A stretch of 64,000 nucleotides of DNA from Streptomyces chryseus (GCF_014650755.1 NZ_BMVO01000002.1:372001-436000); one strand, 5' to 3'; positions 52,585-62,495 are shown, counted from the first letter of the stretch. Notes: generated by a model from the sequence alone, not told the origin. Program-made: numbers and translations.

Positions 52585-55500
52585 GCGGGCGCTGGGAATT
52601 CTGGGTCGACCGTGGCGGCGCCTTCACCGACGTGGTCGGCCGGCGGCCCGACGGACGGCTCGTGACCCGCAAGCTGCTCTCGCACCACCCGGAGCGCTAC
52701 CGGGACGCGGCCGTCGCCGGGATCCGCCTGCTGCTGGGGCTCGCTCCCGGCGAGCCGGTCCCGGCCGACCGGATCGACGCCGTCAGGATGGGCACGACGG
52801 TGGCCACCAACGCGCTCCTCGAACGGCGCGGCGAGCCGACCGTACTGGTCGTCACCGAGGGCTTCCGGGACGCCCTGCGCATCGCGTACCAGAACCGCCC
52901 CCGGCTCTTCGACCGCCACATCGTCCTGCCCGAGGCGGTGTACGAACGCGTCGTGGAGGTCCCCGAGCGGATCGACGCGCACGGAACGACCGTACGGCCG
53001 CTGGACCTGGCGGCCGTAACCGCCCGACTGCGCGCCGCGCGCAGCGACGGTCTGCGCAGCGCGGCCGTCGTGCTGATGCACGGCTACCGCCACCCGGCGC
53101 ACGAGCGGGCCGTCGCCGCCGCGGCGCGCGAACTGGGGTTCACCCAGGTGAGCTGCTCGCACGAGGTCAGCCCCCTGATCAAGCTGGTGCCGCGCGGCGA
53201 CACGACCGTGGTGGACGCCTACCTCTCGCCGATCCTGCGCCGGTACGTCGACGAGGTCGCCGAGGAACTGCGGGGCGTGCGCCTGATGTTCATGCAGTCC
53301 AACGGAGGCCTGCGGGAGGCGGCGCACTTCCGCGGCAAGGACGCCGTGCTCTCGGGCCCGGCGGGCGGCGTCGTCGCAATGGCCCGCACCTCGGAACAGG
53401 CCGGGTTCGGGCGGGTCATCGGTTTCGACATGGGCGGCACGTCCACCGACGTGTCGCACTACGCCGGCGCGTTCGAAAGGGACTTCGGCACGCGGGTGGC
53501 GGGCGTACGCATGCGCGCTCCGATGATGAACATCCACACCGTCGCGGCGGGCGGCGGCTCCGTGCTGCACTTCGACGGCAGCCGCTACCGCGTCGGCCCC
53601 GACTCGGCCGGCGCTGTTCCCGGGCCCGCGTGCTACCGGCGCGGCGGCCCCCTCACCGTCACCGATGCCAACGTGATGCTGGGGCGCGTCCAGCCGGACC
53701 ACTTCCCCGCCGTCTTCGGGCCGCGCGGCGACCAGCCCCTCGACACGGAGACGGTGCGCCGCCGGTTCGCGGCCCTCGCCGACGAGATCGCGGAGGCGAC
53801 CGGCGTACGGCGCGGCCCCGAGGAGGTCGCCTCGGGCTTCCTCGACATCGCGGTGCTCAACATGGCGAACGCCGTCAAGAAGATCTCCGTACAGCGCGGG
53901 CACGACGTCACGCGGTACGCCCTCACCAGCTTCGGCGGCGCCGGCGGACAGCACGCCTGTGCGGTGGCCGACGCGCTGGGCATCGGCACGGTGATCGTGC
54001 CGCCGCTGGCCGGAGTGCTCTGCGCGTACGGCATCGGACTGGCCGACGCCACCGCCATGCGCGAGCAGTCGGTCGAAGCGGAACTCGACGAGGCCGCACT
54101 GGGGCGCGTACGCGAACTGTGCGACCGGGTGGCCCGCCGTACCCGCGGGGAACTGCGCGCCGACGGCGTCGAGGACGCGGCGATCAGCACGCACGCGCGC
54201 GTGCTGCTCCGTTACGCCGGTACGGACGCGAGCCTGCCGGTGCCCCTGGGCGGCGTGACGGACATGACGGCGGCCTTCGAGGCGGAACACCGCGCGCGGT
54301 ACGCGTTCACCATGGACAAGCCGCTGGTCGTCGAAGCCGTGTCGGTCGAGGCGGTCGGGACGGCGGGAGCCGACGTTCCCGGGAACGTCACGCGGGATCG
54401 GCCCCGCACGGGAACGGCGCGGGCCCGTGCCTCGGTACGGATGTTCACCGAGGGACGGCCGCGGGACACCCCGCTGTACCGGCGCGCCGACCTGCTGCCC
54501 TCCGACACCGTGGAAGGACCCGCCGTCGTCGCCGAGGACGACGCCACCACCGTGGTCGATCCCGGCTGGCGCGCGTCCGCCGGAGAGCACGGACATCTGC
54601 TGCTCACCCGCGTGCGCCCGCTCCCCGCCACGACGGCGGTCGGAACGGACGTGGACCCCGTCATGCTGGAGGTGTTCAACAACCTCTTCATGGCGGTAGC
54701 CGAGCAGATGGGCGTACGCCTCGAGAACACCGCCCACTCCGTCAACATCAAGGAACGCCTGGACTTCTCCTGCGCCCTTTTCGACGCGCACGGGAACCTC
54801 GTCGCGAACGCTCCGCACATTCCCGTGCACCTCGGTTCCATGGGAGAGTCGATCAAGGAGGTGCTGCGGCGCAACGAGGGCGTCATGCGCCCCGGCGACG
54901 TGTACGCCGTCAACGACCCCCATCACGGCGGCACGCACCTGCCCGACGTCACGGTGGTGACACCCGTCTTCGACGCCGAAGGGGGGCCGTTGCGCTTCCT
55001 GGTGGCCTCGCGCGGACACCATGCCGAGATCGGCGGCATCACGCCCGGCTCGATGCCCGCCTTCAGCCGTACCGTTGACGAAGAGGGCGTCCTGTTCGAC
55101 AACTGGCTCCTCGTGAGGGACGGCGTGCTGCGCGAGGCCCCGACGCGGGAGCTGCTGACCACCGCCGCGTACCCCTCGCGCGACCCGGACGCCAACCTCG
55201 CCGACCTGCGCGCGCAGATCGCCGCCAACGAGAAGGGCGTCGCCGAACTGCGCCGCATGGTGGAAGAGTTCGGCCTCCCGGTGGTCCAGGCGTACATGCG
55301 GCACGTCCAGGACAACGCCGAGGAGTCGGTGCGCCGCATCGTGGCGGGCCTGCGGGACGGCGAGTACGCCTACGAGACCGACAGCGGAGCGGTCATCCGT
55401 GTCGCCCTGCGGGTGGACCGCGAGGCGAGGAGCGCGGTCCTCGACTTCACCGGTACGGCGCCCCAGCAGCCGGGCAACCTCAACGCCCCCAAGTCGGTGG

Positions 55501-56189
55501 TCATGGCGGCCGTCCTGTACGTCTTCCGGACCCTGATCGACGACGACATCCCTCTCAACAGCGGATGCCTCAAACCCCTGGAGGTGCGGATCCCGGAAGG
55601 ATCGATGCTCGCGCCCGCCCCTCCGGCGGCGACCGTGGCGGGCAACGTCGAGACCTCCCAGGCCGTCACCGGCGCCCTGTACGCCGCCCTGGGCGTGCAG
55701 GCCGAGGGCTCCGGGACGATGAACAACGTCACCTTCGGCAACGACCGCGTGCAGTACTACGAGACCGTGGCGAGCGGCTCGGGGGCGGGCGACGGCTTCC
55801 ACGGAGCCGACGCCGTGCAGACCCACATGACGAACTCGCGCCTCACCGATCCCGAGGTGCTGGAGTGGCGCTTTCCGGTGCGCCTGGAGAGCTTCGCCGT
55901 GCGGGAGGGCAGCGGGGGAGACGGCCGGTGGCGGGGCGGCTGCGGCGTGATCCGCAGGATCCGGTTCCTGGAGCCGATGACCGTGGCCCTGCTCTCCGGC
56001 CACCGCCGCGTCCCTCCGTACGGCATGTCGGGCGGCGCACCGGGAGAGACCGGCGGCAATCGCGTCGAGCGGGCCGACGGCACCGTCACACGGCTGGAGG
56101 GCTGTGACACGGCCGACGTCGGCCCCGGGGACGTCCTGGAGATCCGCACGCCGGGCGGGGGCGGGTACGGCGCCCCGGGCGGCTCGTGA
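52581..56189 (+). CDS. ATP-dependent 5-oxoprolinase (OPLAH type, HyuA-HyuB fusion)
   Basis: A 1202-residue protein. HyuA half: [20 protein letters not shown] (ATP site), [41 protein letters not shown]. HyuB half (about 690 to the end): [72 protein letters not shown] and [17 protein letters not shown]. This is the layout of 5-oxoprolinase, which opens 5-oxoproline to glutamate with ATP. The ATG overlaps the SGNH gene's stop. The converging pxp genes encode a second, unrelated 5-oxoprolinase. Confidence 0.88.
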   Translation: MSGRWEFWVDRGGAFTDVVGRRPDGRLVTRKLLSHHPERYRDAAVAGIRLLLGLAPGEPVPADRIDAVRMGTTVATNALLERRGEPTVLVVTEGFRDALRIAYQNRPRLFDRHIVLPEAVYERVVEVPERIDAHGTTVRPLDLAAVTARLRAARSDGLRSAAVVLMHGYRHPAHERAVAAAARELGFTQVSCSHEVSPLIKLVPRGDTTVVDAYLSPILRRYVDEVAEELRGVRLMFMQSNGGLREAAHFRGKDAVLSGPAGGVVAMARTSEQAGFGRVIGFDMGGTSTDVSHYAGAFERDFGTRVAGVRMRAPMMNIHTVAAGGGSVLHFDGSRYRVGPDSAGAVPGPACYRRGGPLTVTDANVMLGRVQPDHFPAVFGPRGDQPLDTETVRRRFAALADEIAEATGVRRGPEEVASGFLDIAVLNMANAVKKISVQRGHDVTRYALTSFGGAGGQHACAVADALGIGTVIVPPLAGVLCAYGIGLADATAMREQSVEAELDEAALGRVRELCDRVARRTRGELRADGVEDAAISTHARVLLRYAGTDASLPVPLGGVTDMTAAFEAEHRARYAFTMDKPLVVEAVSVEAVGTAGADVPGNVTRDRPRTGTARARASVRMFTEGRPRDTPLYRRADLLPSDTVEGPAVVAEDDATTVVDPGWRASAGEHGHLLLTRVRPLPATTAVGTDVDPVMLEVFNNLFMAVAEQMGVRLENTAHSVNIKERLDFSCALFDAHGNLVANAPHIPVHLGSMGESIKEVLRRNEGVMRPGDVYAVNDPHHGGTHLPDVTVVTPVFDAEGGPLRFLVASRGHHAEIGGITPGSMPAFSRTVDEEGVLFDNWLLVRDGVLREAPTRELLTTAAYPSRDPDANLADLRAQIAANEKGVAELRRMVEEFGLPVVQAYMRHVQDNAEESVRRIVAGLRDGEYAYETDSGAVIRVALRVDREARSAVLDFTGTAPQQPGNLNAPKSVVMAAVLYVFRTLIDDDIPLNSGCLKPLEVRIPEGSMLAPAPPAATVAGNVETSQAVTGALYAALGVQAEGSGTMNNVTFGNDRVQYYETVASGSGAGDGFHGADAVQTHMTNSRLTDPEVLEWRFPVRLESFAVREGSGGDGRWRGGCGVIRRIRFLEPMTVALLSGHRRVPPYGMSGGAPGETGGNRVERADGTVTRLEGCDTADVGPGDVLEIRTPGGGGYGAPGGS

Positions 56190-56251
56190 GCGCCTGAGAG
56201 GGCCGCTGAGGGCCTTCTCGGGCCGTCACCGGTCTCCTTCACCGCCGCCTT

Positions 56252-57121
56252 TCAGTGCCTTCCCGTCAGGACGAAGCGGATGGGCGTGCCGGGGGCGGCC
56301 TGCGCCGCCGCCGCGAGGTCCCGCTCCCGCACGACAGCGATCACCGGGTACCCGCCCGTGGTGGGGTGGTCGGCCAGGAACACCACGGGCCGCCCGTCCG
56401 GGGGCACTTGCACCGCCCCGAGGACCATGCCCTCGCTGGGCAGCTCGCCGTCCACGGCGCGCTCCAGAGGGGGACCTTCGGTGCGCAGCCCGATGCGGTT
56501 GCCGGTGGGGGAGACCCGGTAGACCGCCGTGGCGAGCGTGCGCAGCGCCCGTGCGGTGAACCAGTCCGTACGCGGCCCGGGACCGGCCCGCAGCACCAGT
56601 TCGCGCGGCGGACCCTGCCACGGCACGGCATCGGCGTACACCGGCGGACCCGCCACCGGGCCCAGCGGCAGCACCGTACCGTGGGTCAGGGGAGCGGGCC
56701 CGAGGCCCGACAGGAGATCGGTCGAGCGGCTGCCCAGTACGGGTTCGCACGCGATGCCTCCGGCGAACGCGAGGTAGCTCCGCACGCCGTCCGCGGCGCT
56801 TCCCACGTCGAGCACCGCTCCCGCCGCCACACGCACCGGCGCGCCCCAGGCCGCGGGACGGCCGTCCACGGTGACCCGGCACGGCGCACCGGTCACCGCG
56901 ACGGTGACCGCGCAACGCGGCCGTACGGCGCAGCCGTTCAGCGTCGTCTCCAGAACGGCTGCTCCGGACGGGTTGCCGACCAGCCGGTTCGCGAGATCGC
57001 GCGCGGGCTCGTCCAGCGCCCCCGAGCGCGGCACTCCGAGGTGGGCGTGCCCGGGCCGCCCCCGGTCCTGCACGGACGTGAGCGCACCCGCCCGCACCAC
57101 GGCGAAAGCCCGGTCCGTCAC
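56252..57121 (-). CDS. pxpC: 5-oxoprolinase subunit C
   Basis: A 289-residue KipA-type protein: VRAGALTSVQDRGRPGHAHLGVPRSGALD, RSYLAFAGGI and FLADHPTTGGYPVIAVV. With PxpA and PxpB it forms the bacterial ATP-dependent 5-oxoprolinase. The GTG at 57121 overlaps the pxpB stop by 4 bases and has GGAGGAAG upstream. Last gene of its operon; 62 bp separate it from the converging OPLAH gene. Confidence 0.88.
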   Translation of the reverse strand: MTDRAFAVVRAGALTSVQDRGRPGHAHLGVPRSGALDEPARDLANRLVGNPSGAAVLETTLNGCAVRPRCAVTVAVTGAPCRVTVDGRPAAWGAPVRVAAGAVLDVGSAADGVRSYLAFAGGIACEPVLGSRSTDLLSGLGPAPLTHGTVLPLGPVAGPPVYADAVPWQGPPRELVLRAGPGPRTDWFTARALRTLATAVYRVSPTGNRIGLRTEGPPLERAVDGELPSEGMVLGAVQVPPDGRPVVFLADHPTTGGYPVIAVVRERDLAAAAQAAPGTPIRFVLTGRH

Positions 57122-57744
57122 CCTTCCTCCGGTACGAAGCGCACCCGGGTGCCCGGGGTCAGCAACGCGGCGGGCACGCGCGCGTGGTCCCACAGCACGG
57201 CGTCCGTCGACCCGATCAACTGCCAGCCGCCGGGTGACGAACGCGGATACACCCCGGTGTACGCGTCGGCCAGTGCGACCGCTCCCGCGGGCACCGCTGT
57301 GCGCGGCGTGCTCCTGCGCGGTACGGCGTACCGCTCGGCGAGGCCGGTCAGATAGCCGAATCCGGGCGCGAACCCGCAGAAGGCCACCCGGAAGAGCGTC
57401 TTCGCGTGGATCCGCCCCACTTCCCCGGCCGGTACGCCCCACAGCTCGGCCACCGCCGCCAGATCGGGCCCGTCGTAGCGCACCGGGAGCTCGACGGTGC
57501 TCCCGGCGCCGGGCACGAGGGGCGGGATCTCCCAGTCCGCGAGCCCCTTCGCGAAGCGCGCGGGATCGTCGAGGCCGTCGAGCAGCACGGTGCGCGCCGC
57601 CGGAACGATCTCCCGCACGGCGGGGAGCGTGCCCTGTGCGCGGCGCCTCAGCAACTCGGCGTGGAACGCCTCGGCCTCCTCGCCGCTGCCGAGTTCGACC
57701 AGCAGGGCGCGGTCACCGGCCGGCAGCACCCTCATGGTGCTCAC
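57118..57744 (-). CDS. pxpB: 5-oxoprolinase subunit B
   Basis: A 208-residue KipI-type protein: LPAGDRALLVELGSGEEAEAFHAEL, VPAARTVLLDGLD, FCGFAPGFGYLTGL and SPGGWQLIG. The GTG at 57744 overlaps the pxpA stop and has GGAGGCG upstream; an internal ATG lies 9 bases on. Confidence 0.88.
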   Translation of the reverse strand: MSTMRVLPAGDRALLVELGSGEEAEAFHAELLRRRAQGTLPAVREIVPAARTVLLDGLDDPARFAKGLADWEIPPLVPGAGSTVELPVRYDGPDLAAVAELWGVPAGEVGRIHAKTLFRVAFCGFAPGFGYLTGLAERYAVPRRSTPRTAVPAGAVALADAYTGVYPRSSPGGWQLIGSTDAVLWDHARVPAALLTPGTRVRFVPEEG

Positions 57745-58547
57745 GCGAACGCCTCCACGCGCACGCCGGCGGCCTCCAGGCGTTCCCGTACACGGCGGGC
57801 CAGGCCGACGGCGCCCGGGGTGTCGCCGTGCAGGCAGAGCGAACGTGCCCGTACGGCGACCTGGCGTCCGCACAGCGAGGTGACGACACCGGAACGGGCC
57901 ATGGACAGGGAGCGTTCGACGACCGCTCCCGGGTCGGTGACGAGAGCGTTCTCCTGTGCGCGCGCAACGAGCGTCCCCTCCGCCGTGTACGCGCGGTCCG
58001 CGAACGCCTCCGCGACGACGGGCAGCCCGGCCTTCGCGGCGATGTCGAGGAACCGCGACCCCGGCAGCCCGAGGACCGGCCGCCCGCCGCCCGCGAGCAG
58101 CACACCGTCGACGACCGCGGCGGCCTGTTCCTCGTCGCGCACCACACGGTTGTAGAGCGCGCCGTGCGGCTTGACGTACGACACCCGTGAACCGGCCGCG
58201 CGCGCGAACACTTCGAGCGCCCCTATCTGGTAGGCGACTTCGGCGGCCAGTTCCCCGGAAGGGACGTCCATCGAGCGCCGCCCGAAGCCCGCCAGATCGC
58301 GGTACGACACCTGGGCGCCGATCCGTACCCCGCGCTCGGCCGCCAGGTCGCAGACGCGTCGCATGGTCGCCGCGTCGCCGGCGTGGAAGCCGCAGGCCAC
58401 ATTGGCACTGGTCACCACGGAAAGCAGCTGTTCGTCGTCGGTCAGCCGCCACCGTCCGAAGCCTTCTCCGAGGTCGGCGTTCAGGTCGATCACAGCCGAG
58501 GTTGGGTCCGTTCCCCTGTCCGGTGCCGCGCCGTTCACCAGCGTCAC
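57741..58547 (-). CDS. pxpA: 5-oxoprolinase subunit A (LamB/YcsF)
   Basis: A 268-residue LamB/YcsF protein: DLNADLGEGFGRW, SANVACGFHAGD, VRIGAQVSYRD, YVKPHGALYN and CLHGDTPGAV. These blocks hold the conserved Asp, His and Lys of the family. GTG start overlaps the stop of the MFS gene (GTGA). Confidence 0.9.
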   Translation of the reverse strand: MTLVNGAAPDRGTDPTSAVIDLNADLGEGFGRWRLTDDEQLLSVVTSANVACGFHAGDAATMRRVCDLAAERGVRIGAQVSYRDLAGFGRRSMDVPSGELAAEVAYQIGALEVFARAAGSRVSYVKPHGALYNRVVRDEEQAAAVVDGVLLAGGGRPVLGLPGSRFLDIAAKAGLPVVAEAFADRAYTAEGTLVARAQENALVTDPGAVVERSLSMARSGVVTSLCGRQVAVRARSLCLHGDTPGAVGLARRVRERLEAAGVRVEAFA

Positions 58548-59821
58548 AAGAGTTCCCTTCCGCGCGTCTCGGGAAGCCCGAGCAGCGCCAGTACGGCGAG
58601 TCCGTAACCGACCGCTCCGAAGATCAGAGCGCCGCCCACTCCCCAGCTGCCGGCCAGGAAGCCCACGAGCGTAGGGAAGAACGCGCCCACGGCACGCCCC
58701 GTGTTGTACGTGAACCCCTGACCGGTCCCGCGAACGGCCGTCGGATAGAGCTCACTCAGGAACGAGCCGAACCCGCTGAAGATCGCCGACATGCAGAACC
58801 CCAGCGGGAAGCCAAGGACGAGCACCACGTCGTTCGCCCCCGAGGGAATGTTGGTGTACGCCACGACGCAGGCGGCGGAGAGGAACGCGAAGAGCGCGAT
58901 GTTCTTCTTGCGGCCCAGCCTGTCCGTGAGGTACCCACCGGTCAGGTAGCCGATGAAGGCGCCCGAGATCAGGAACGTCAGGTAGCCGCCGGTACCGACG
59001 ACGGTGAGGCCCCGTTCCGTCTTGAGGTAGGTGGGCACCCAGGTGGCGAGCGTGTAGTAGCCGCCCTGGACACCGGTGGAGAGCAGCACGCCGAAGAGCG
59101 TGGTGCGCAGCAGGTCCTTCCTGAAGATCGCCGCGAACGACCCCTTGTCGCTGCTCGCGAGACGCCGCCGGGTCGCTTCCGGGGCGTCGCTGACATGACG
59201 GCGTACGTAGATCACCAGAAGCGCGGGCAGAGCGCCGGTCCAGAACATCACGCGCCATGCCGTGTCCGGGTCGAAGTACTGGAAGACCACGGTGTAGACG
59301 ACGACCGCGAGCGCCCAGCCGACCGCCCAGGCGCTCTGGACCGCTCCGAGCGTACGGCCGCGGTGCCGGGCGGAGGAGTACTCCGCGACCAGGATCGCGC
59401 CCACCGCCCACTCGCCGCCGAAACCGAGGCCCTGGAGGGCCCGGAAGACCAGCAGCGTCTCGTAGTTGGGCGCGAAGCCGCACAGGACGGTGAACAGCGC
59501 GTAGGTGATCACCGTGATCATCAGCGCCTTGACCCGGCCTATCCGGTCGGCGGCTATGCCGGCGACGGCGCCGCCGATCGCGGAGACGACCAGGGTGACG
59601 GTCGTGAGCAGCCCGGTCTGCCCGGTGCTGAGGCTGAAGTACGCGGAGACGGCGACCATGCCCAGCGGCAGCATGAAGAAGTCGTAGGAGTCGAGGGCGT
59701 ATCCGCCGAACGCCCCGCCGAAGGCCCGGCGGCCACGCGGGCCGAGGGCACGCAGCCAGGCGAACGCGCCGGTGTCGTCGGGGCGTTCGTCCTGCTTCGG
59801 CTGTTCCTGGGTGGTACTCAT
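58544..59821 (-). CDS. MFS transporter (SHS/NanT-like), probable carboxylate carrier
   Basis: A 425-residue permease with 12 helices. GGYALDSYDFFMLPLGM, DRIGRVKALMITV, RALQGLGFGGEWAVGAILVAEYSSARHRG and GGYLTDRLGRKKN place it in the sialate/carboxylate:H+ symporter branch. It leads the pxpA-B-C operon with a 4-base overlap, so 5-oxoproline or a related acid is the likely cargo. The ATG at 59821 is preceded by GCGAGG. Confidence 0.8.
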   Translation of the reverse strand: MSTTQEQPKQDERPDDTGAFAWLRALGPRGRRAFGGAFGGYALDSYDFFMLPLGMVAVSAYFSLSTGQTGLLTTVTLVVSAIGGAVAGIAADRIGRVKALMITVITYALFTVLCGFAPNYETLLVFRALQGLGFGGEWAVGAILVAEYSSARHRGRTLGAVQSAWAVGWALAVVVYTVVFQYFDPDTAWRVMFWTGALPALLVIYVRRHVSDAPEATRRRLASSDKGSFAAIFRKDLLRTTLFGVLLSTGVQGGYYTLATWVPTYLKTERGLTVVGTGGYLTFLISGAFIGYLTGGYLTDRLGRKKNIALFAFLSAACVVAYTNIPSGANDVVLVLGFPLGFCMSAIFSGFGSFLSELYPTAVRGTGQGFTYNTGRAVGAFFPTLVGFLAGSWGVGGALIFGAVGYGLAVLALLGLPETRGRELL

Positions 59822-59870
59822 CTGCACCTCGCGAGGGGGAGGAGTGCGCTGGAGACCGTGCGGTGACGCC

Positions 59871-59900
59871 AAGGTATGGGATTGTTGAACGATCCGACAA
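59871..59900 (-). promoter_or_regulatory. Promoter and GntR operator of the pxp operon
   Basis: Minus strand: TTGTCG (59895-59900), 18 bases, TACCTT (59871-59876). The palindrome TTGTTGAACGATCCGACAA (59882-59900) covers the -35 and half the spacer; its arms fit TTGTYGRAY. A bound regulator would block the MFS-pxp promoter. The divergent GntR gene begins 90 bp away. Confidence 0.6.
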
Positions 59901-59989
59901 GAGTCATGTCAGCTCGTTGCTGCTTCTACGATGGGAGCGCGCGCCCGGCGAGAGCGGCCGGTGCGGGAGAGCCGAGGGAGACACGTGCT

Positions 59990-60703
59990 GTGAGGACGAC
60001 GGAGTCCACGACCGGCGGACTGGCCGACGACCGCCCGTTGCTGGGCCGCACCAGCACGGCGGAGCGCGTCGCGGACATCCTCCGCACCCGGATCGCCGAG
60101 GGGTACTTCCCGCCGGGGGAGCGCCTCTCGGAGGACGCCATCGGCAAGGCGCTCGGCGTCTCCCGCAACACCCTGCGCGAGGCCTTCCGGCTGCTGACCC
60201 ACGAACGGCTCCTCGTTCATCAGCTCAACCGGGGTGTATTCGTCAGAATCCTGGCCATCGAGGATGTAGAGGACATTTACCGGACCAGGTGTCTGGTCGA
60301 GTGCGCCGTCGTCCGCGGCCTCGGCGCGCCGCCCTTCCCTCTCGGCGGCCTGGACAAAGCCGTCGCCGACGGTGAGCGGGCGGCCGGCAGGCAGGAGTGG
60401 GCGGGGGTGTCGACCGCCAACATCCACTTCCACCGCGAGCTCGTCGCCCTCGCCGCCAGCCCCCGCACCGACGAACTGATGCGCGGCGTCCTGGCCGAAC
60501 TGCGTCTCGCCTTCCACGTGGTGGCCGATCCCCGTCGGCTGCACGAGCCGTATCTCGTACGAAACCGCCAGATTCTGGAACATCTGCGCGCGGGCGACGG
60601 CGCGGGGGCCGAACGGCTGCTCGCCGGCTACCTCGACGACTCCCGCAGCCAGCTCGTCGAGGTCTACGCACGGCACATCGAGGCCGCGACACGGGGTACT
60701 TGA
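59990..60703 (+). CDS. GntR-family regulator, FCD subgroup
   Basis: A 237-residue protein. Winged helix: VADILRTRIAEGYFPPGERLSEDAIGKALGVSRNTLREAFRLLTHERLLVHQLNRGVFV (about 30-88). The FCD ligand domain follows (about 95-225), with the metal/ligand residues in ANIHFHRELVALA and RNRQILEHLRAGD. FCD ligands are mostly carboxylates, consistent with the divergent 5-oxoprolinase/MFS operon. GTG at 59990, GAGGGAG upstream. Confidence 0.85.
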   Translation: MRTTESTTGGLADDRPLLGRTSTAERVADILRTRIAEGYFPPGERLSEDAIGKALGVSRNTLREAFRLLTHERLLVHQLNRGVFVRILAIEDVEDIYRTRCLVECAVVRGLGAPPFPLGGLDKAVADGERAAGRQEWAGVSTANIHFHRELVALAASPRTDELMRGVLAELRLAFHVVADPRRLHEPYLVRNRQILEHLRAGDGAGAERLLAGYLDDSRSQLVEVYARHIEAATRGT

Positions 60704-60758
60704 GGGGCCCTGGGCGCCGCTGATCCGGTCCCGCGCGACGGGTCGCTTCTGCGCCGTT

Positions 60759-60788
60759 TCGACCGTTGTCGGTGCGAGGACCTAATCT
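60759..60788 (+). promoter_or_regulatory. Promoter of the condensin-like operon, probably leaderless
   Basis: TCGACC (60759-60764), 18 bases, TAATCT (60783-60788). The expected start of transcription falls at or next to the GTG at 60796, and no ribosome site precedes it, so the first gene is probably read from a leaderless message. Confidence 0.5.
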
Positions 60789-60795
60789 GTGCCAC

Positions 60796-62322
60796 GTGAC
60801 TTCGCCAGCATCGACGGAATTCGTTCCGCCCCAGCTCAGCGCGGGGCCGCGGCCCGCGCAGGGCCCGGCCGCCGACGAGGGGCTCGCGCGGCGGCTCCGC
60901 GCGCTCGCCTGCACGGCGCCGCTGCACGATCTCGACGTACGCAAGGCGAATCTCGCGGGCGAGTACTCGGTCTACGCGATGGCCGAGGTCGCACTCGCCG
61001 CGATCGACCTCGTCACGCTCAACATGGACTTCGACACCGGCGCGGACCACGAGCAGATAGTGGCCAGGCTGCTCCCGCGCGTCGCCGCCCAGGCCCCGCA
61101 CCGTCCACTCGCCGAGCACGAGCGCGTCGCCCGCTGGGTCCTGGAGAACCTGATCAACGTCGGGAGCGTGGACCGCGGCTTTCGCGCGGTGTACGGCACT
61201 TTCGGCCCGGACGGTGCCTATGTCCGCAGGGACTACGACTTCAAGCTCATCGAGGAGGTCCCCGGGTACGGCGGCGGCGTCTACCTGCGCACCACCGACG
61301 AAGCGGTCAACGTGCTCGTCGGCGCCCTCGACACGGACGTCACCAGCGCCCAGATCGCCGCCGAGGTCAAGCTCGAGGTCCTGATCAGCCGGGGCCGGCT
61401 CGCCGACGCCCAGCTCGCCGCCGAGCAGGCCCGCTACCGGACCGTGCAGTACGCCGAGACGCTCCGCAGGACCCTGGAGGCGACCCGGCGCAACGTACGC
61501 GCCGTCGACTGGCTCAACGCGGTGCCCGACATGATCGCCGAGGCGCTCGACCACGTCGCCGACCGCTACCGGCACGAGAACGCGATCCTCACCAACATCC
61601 GCAAGGCGCGGGACGAGGCCGAGGAGCCCGAGAACAAGCGGCGCGCGGCCGAGCTCGTCGACATCGTCAAGGACTGCATCCGCAGGCACACGCAGCTCCA
61701 GTCGCGCCTGCTGGACGCCGGACCGCTGTTCCGCGCCGAGCAGGACCGCCAGGCCTTCGCCACCCCCACGGCGGGAGCCGGACTCGATCTCTACGGCCAG
61801 CTCCTCGCCCCGCTGCTGCCGCTGCCCGTCGAGCAGGCCATCCGGGTCACCGACGCCTTCTTCGCGCACGGCACCGGCCTGCGCACCCCCGTGTCCGTAC
61901 GGGTCGGGGACCTGGTCGACATACTGCTGACGCCGCCGGTGGAGCGCGAACACCTCGGCGCCGAAATGCCCGAGCCGGACCTGATCGCCACCCCCGACGA
62001 CAGCCGCTTCAGCGAGGAGCAGCTGGCGCGCGCGATGGAACTGCTCGACCTGCCGCACGACGCGCCGCGCCGGCTGTCCGGACTGCTCGCCGAAGCCAGG
62101 CGCGGCGACCCCGATCTGCCGTACCTCGTCGCGCTGCTCGCCGTCCACGCGGCGAGCCCGCCGGTCGGCACCGCCTACCGGCAGGGCGAGAAGCGGCTCC
62201 TGTTCGCCGTGGACGACGGCACGCAGCTCGACGACCCGGAGTTCGGCGGCGCCGACCTGATAGTGGGCACGGCGCTGCTGGACGCGGCCGGCATGGCGGC
62301 GGACCGGACGGAGGCGGCATGA
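60796..62322 (+). CDS. MukF/JetA-like kleisin candidate
   Basis: A 508-residue protein. Residues about 85-195 look like tandem winged helices (ADHEQIVARLLPRVAAQ; GGGVYLRTTDEAVNVLVGAL). A long helical stretch follows (about 195-310: KLEVLISRGRLADAQLAAEQARYRTVQYAETLRRTLEATRRNVRAVDWL), the shape of the SMC-neck-binding helices of MukF/JetA. The C-terminal part has a further winged-helix-like region (FSEEQLARAMELLDLPHD). It heads an operon with a MukE-like protein and an SMC-like ATPase, which fixes the reading more than sequence alone. GTG at 60796; the stop overlaps the next ATG. Confidence 0.6.
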   Translation: MTSPASTEFVPPQLSAGPRPAQGPAADEGLARRLRALACTAPLHDLDVRKANLAGEYSVYAMAEVALAAIDLVTLNMDFDTGADHEQIVARLLPRVAAQAPHRPLAEHERVARWVLENLINVGSVDRGFRAVYGTFGPDGAYVRRDYDFKLIEEVPGYGGGVYLRTTDEAVNVLVGALDTDVTSAQIAAEVKLEVLISRGRLADAQLAAEQARYRTVQYAETLRRTLEATRRNVRAVDWLNAVPDMIAEALDHVADRYRHENAILTNIRKARDEAEEPENKRRAAELVDIVKDCIRRHTQLQSRLLDAGPLFRAEQDRQAFATPTAGAGLDLYGQLLAPLLPLPVEQAIRVTDAFFAHGTGLRTPVSVRVGDLVDILLTPPVEREHLGAEMPEPDLIATPDDSRFSEEQLARAMELLDLPHDAPRRLSGLLAEARRGDPDLPYLVALLAVHAASPPVGTAYRQGEKRLLFAVDDGTQLDDPEFGGADLIVGTALLDAAGMAADRTEAA

Positions 62323-62495
62323 CCACACGACAAGCAGCGGGCGGGCCGCGCTCCGAACGCGCCGCGGCGCACCTGCGGGCCCGGGGCAGCGCCCGTCGCG
62401 CCGGCGCCGGAGCGTTCTGCGCGCCGGACCCGGGGCGCGTCGTCCCACCCGTACCGAGAACTGAGAACTTCCGCACCGAGGAGCACCAGTCGTGA
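62319..62495 (+). CDS. 58-codon bridging ORF, Arg/Ala-rich
   Basis: A small frame that starts in the stop of the kleisin-like gene (ATGA, 62319-62322) and ends in the start of the MukE-like gene (GTGA, 62492-62495). It encodes 58 residues, basic and Ala/Arg-rich (MTTRQAAGGPRSERAAAHLRARG, ending RTENFRTEEHQS). Perfect 4-base overlaps at both ends are typical of coupled real genes, and a ribosome site for the next gene lies inside it. No family recognised; it could serve only to carry ribosomes across. Confidence 0.5.
   Translation: MTTRQAAGGPRSERAAAHLRARGSARRAGAGAFCAPDPGRVVPPVPRTENFRTEEHQS

Noticed and set aside
52176..56003. A 1275-residue open frame antisense to the 5-oxoprolinase gene.
   Set aside because: Pure antisense shadow with no domain signal; the plus-strand frame shows all family motifs.
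56190..56251. The short gap between the converging OPLAH and pxpC genes as a terminator.
   Set aside because: GGGCC stretches recur but do not form a clean stem.
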